In this document: in pieces, positions 62,944-64,000 of the stretch
Numbering within the stretch: the first letter of the stretch is position 1
How the letters are laid out: every line of letters begins with the position of its first letter
From: Strigamia acuminata
Lineage: Eukaryota; Arthropoda; Chilopoda; Geophilomorpha; Linotaeniidae
Reading direction: 5' to 3'
DNA: 64,000 bases
NCBI GenBank assembly: GCA_949358305.1
Contig: OX442314.1
Location: 62,753,369-62,817,368 of the forward strand
Notes under the pieces: generated by a model
What the model saw: only the letters and a program-made list of their open reading frames with translations
What the model was told of the DNA's origin: nothing
Database searches by the model: none
Program-made: the position numbers and the translations under genes

Positions 62944-63167
62944 TTGGACATCAAAATCGTCCCATTCCAGCTGGAAGCTCACCTGCAGAATGAGCGTTTT
63001 CGGCTGTATCCACCAGGTAGTGCAAAAACTTACTGATAAGTTGTGACAAATTGACATTTAAATGATGTCACACAATCATCTTCACATCATGGGGGTTTAT
63101 ATGATTGTGAAAACGCTCATTCTGCAGTTGAGCTTCAAGCGTGGACTGGGACGATTTTTATGTCCAA
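62944..63167. repeat. Inverted repeat, 60-bp arms
   Basis: TTGGACATCAAAATCGTCCC...GCAGAATGAGCGTTTTC (62945-63003) is mirrored by 63108-63167 with several mismatches, around a 105-bp spacer. Confidence 0.75.
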
Positions 63168-63916
63168 GGCATATGAAAATAAAAAAAATCTTTAAAATAT
63201 TGTTAAAAAGTATTAAAATTTGACCAAAAATGGACACAGAGCGTTAAAAATTGATAAAAAACAACTATCATCGATGCCCTACATACTGAATTGCAACTTT
63301 TCGATATCTGTTATATCGGGATTGTTTGCGACCGTGGCATCAAACATGTCATGACATCAAACATGTCGATGAAGCGCTTAAAAATGAGCAGACTGCTATC
63401 AATTTTTGTAAGATCAAGCTTAAGTAACCACAGAACTGGCCTGCCCCGGCAGGCTACAAGGAATTTCCCAGTGGCCTGTACTTACATCCTAACAATAATG
63501 GTTGAAATCATTTATTAATTAACACGATGCGCTGTGTCACCATACGATAACTGTATGCAAAAGGCGGTGCTGCCATCTAGCGGGAGGAACCACGGATGTT
63601 TCAAGGCCAAGGCCCGTTTTCCTATCCTTCTCTTCTATATCCTTGGTGTGAACATGATATAAGGTTCCTAAACCAGAGGCTATTAATCCGCCAAATACTT
63701 GGAGAAAACCTTGACAACTGCCACCTAACGAGGGAAACCAGCATTACTGTTGCATAAACACAACAGGAAGAGAAGAGTGATAAGAACAGCAGTCGGGTGT
63801 GATGTAGACTTGGAGAAAAAATTGCTTGTCAGTGTGTTGACTCGATAGAAAACGAATATTTCACAATTTTGTCTAAACTGGAGATCTAATTTTGACAGAA
63901 TGGTAAGTTAGAGGGG
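63168..63916. other. Intergenic, one GCCATCTAG word
   Basis: GCCATCTAG at 63572-63580 is near the AGATGGCGC family. No gene recognised. Confidence 0.25.
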
Positions 63917-64000
63917 TAGCAGTAAGATAAACATTTGCGTCTATAAATGACAATGATTTCCAAAACTGCAAGCTGCCATTTTGAGTTTCAGAAAGCAAAA
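63917..64000. repeat. Dispersed repeat, second copy of 39030-39117
   Basis: GTAGCAGTAAGATAAACATT onwards matches 39030-39117 with a few substitutions and runs off the right edge. Confidence 0.85.

Noticed and set aside
1-64000. CRISPR array or bacterial operon structure
   Set aside because: The regular repeats are AT-rich minisatellites without unique spacers, and genes have spliceosomal introns.

Overview
This is a eukaryotic window, most likely from an arthropod. The genes have introns with GT..AG borders. An astakine/prokineticin-type cytokine gene and an interstitial CCTAA (TTAGG) array point to arthropods. About half of the DNA is transposons and AT-rich minisatellites. I cannot name the species.

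Layout. 1-5046 is the 3' part of a Ty3/Gypsy LTR retrotransposon (pol tail, an extra third ORF, a long 3' LTR full of hairpins). A LINE reverse transcriptase fragment follows at 5.2-5.9 kb. From 7.5 to 16.4 kb lies a gene cluster: tRNA-Arg(CCU), a three-exon astakine-like gene, a seven-exon RSL1D1-like (ribosomal L1 domain) nucleolar gene and, on the minus strand, a two-exon knottin-like secreted peptide gene. Between them are a hAT-type MITE, a GTCGAC-rich foldback element and a broken gag-like ORF. From 16.5 to 23.8 kb I see mostly intergenic DNA. A four-exon minus-strand gene for a secreted cysteine-rich protein with an IGFBP-type N-terminus spans 23.8-36.0 kb. Its large introns hold at least seven minisatellites and several GC-rich islands. 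From 36 to 42.3 kb there are more minisatellites, a palindromic MITE split by a solo LTR, and a second TIR element. A NACHT NTPase (NLR-like) gene at 42.75-45.82 kb is interrupted by one in-frame stop. The CCTAA array is at 46.5 kb. From 47573 to 58361 (minus strand) lies a complete, apparently very young Gypsy element with equal-length 622-bp LTRs that look identical by eye, a 4-bp target duplication, and gag, pol and third ORF all open. The last 5.6 kb holds a possible first exon, several MITEs and inverted repeats.

The most notable points are these. Two different Gypsy elements carry a third ORF in the env position that is not an envelope but a CxxC zinc-binding protein. One LTR family has a transcribed leader made of tandemly repeated hairpins whose arms change in a partly compensatory way. 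Two small secreted cysteine-rich proteins (astakine-like, knottin-like) can be assembled from short exons by splice phase. The NACHT gene has a single nonsense codon in otherwise open frame. All gene models were assembled by eye from splice signals and reading phase; no search was run.
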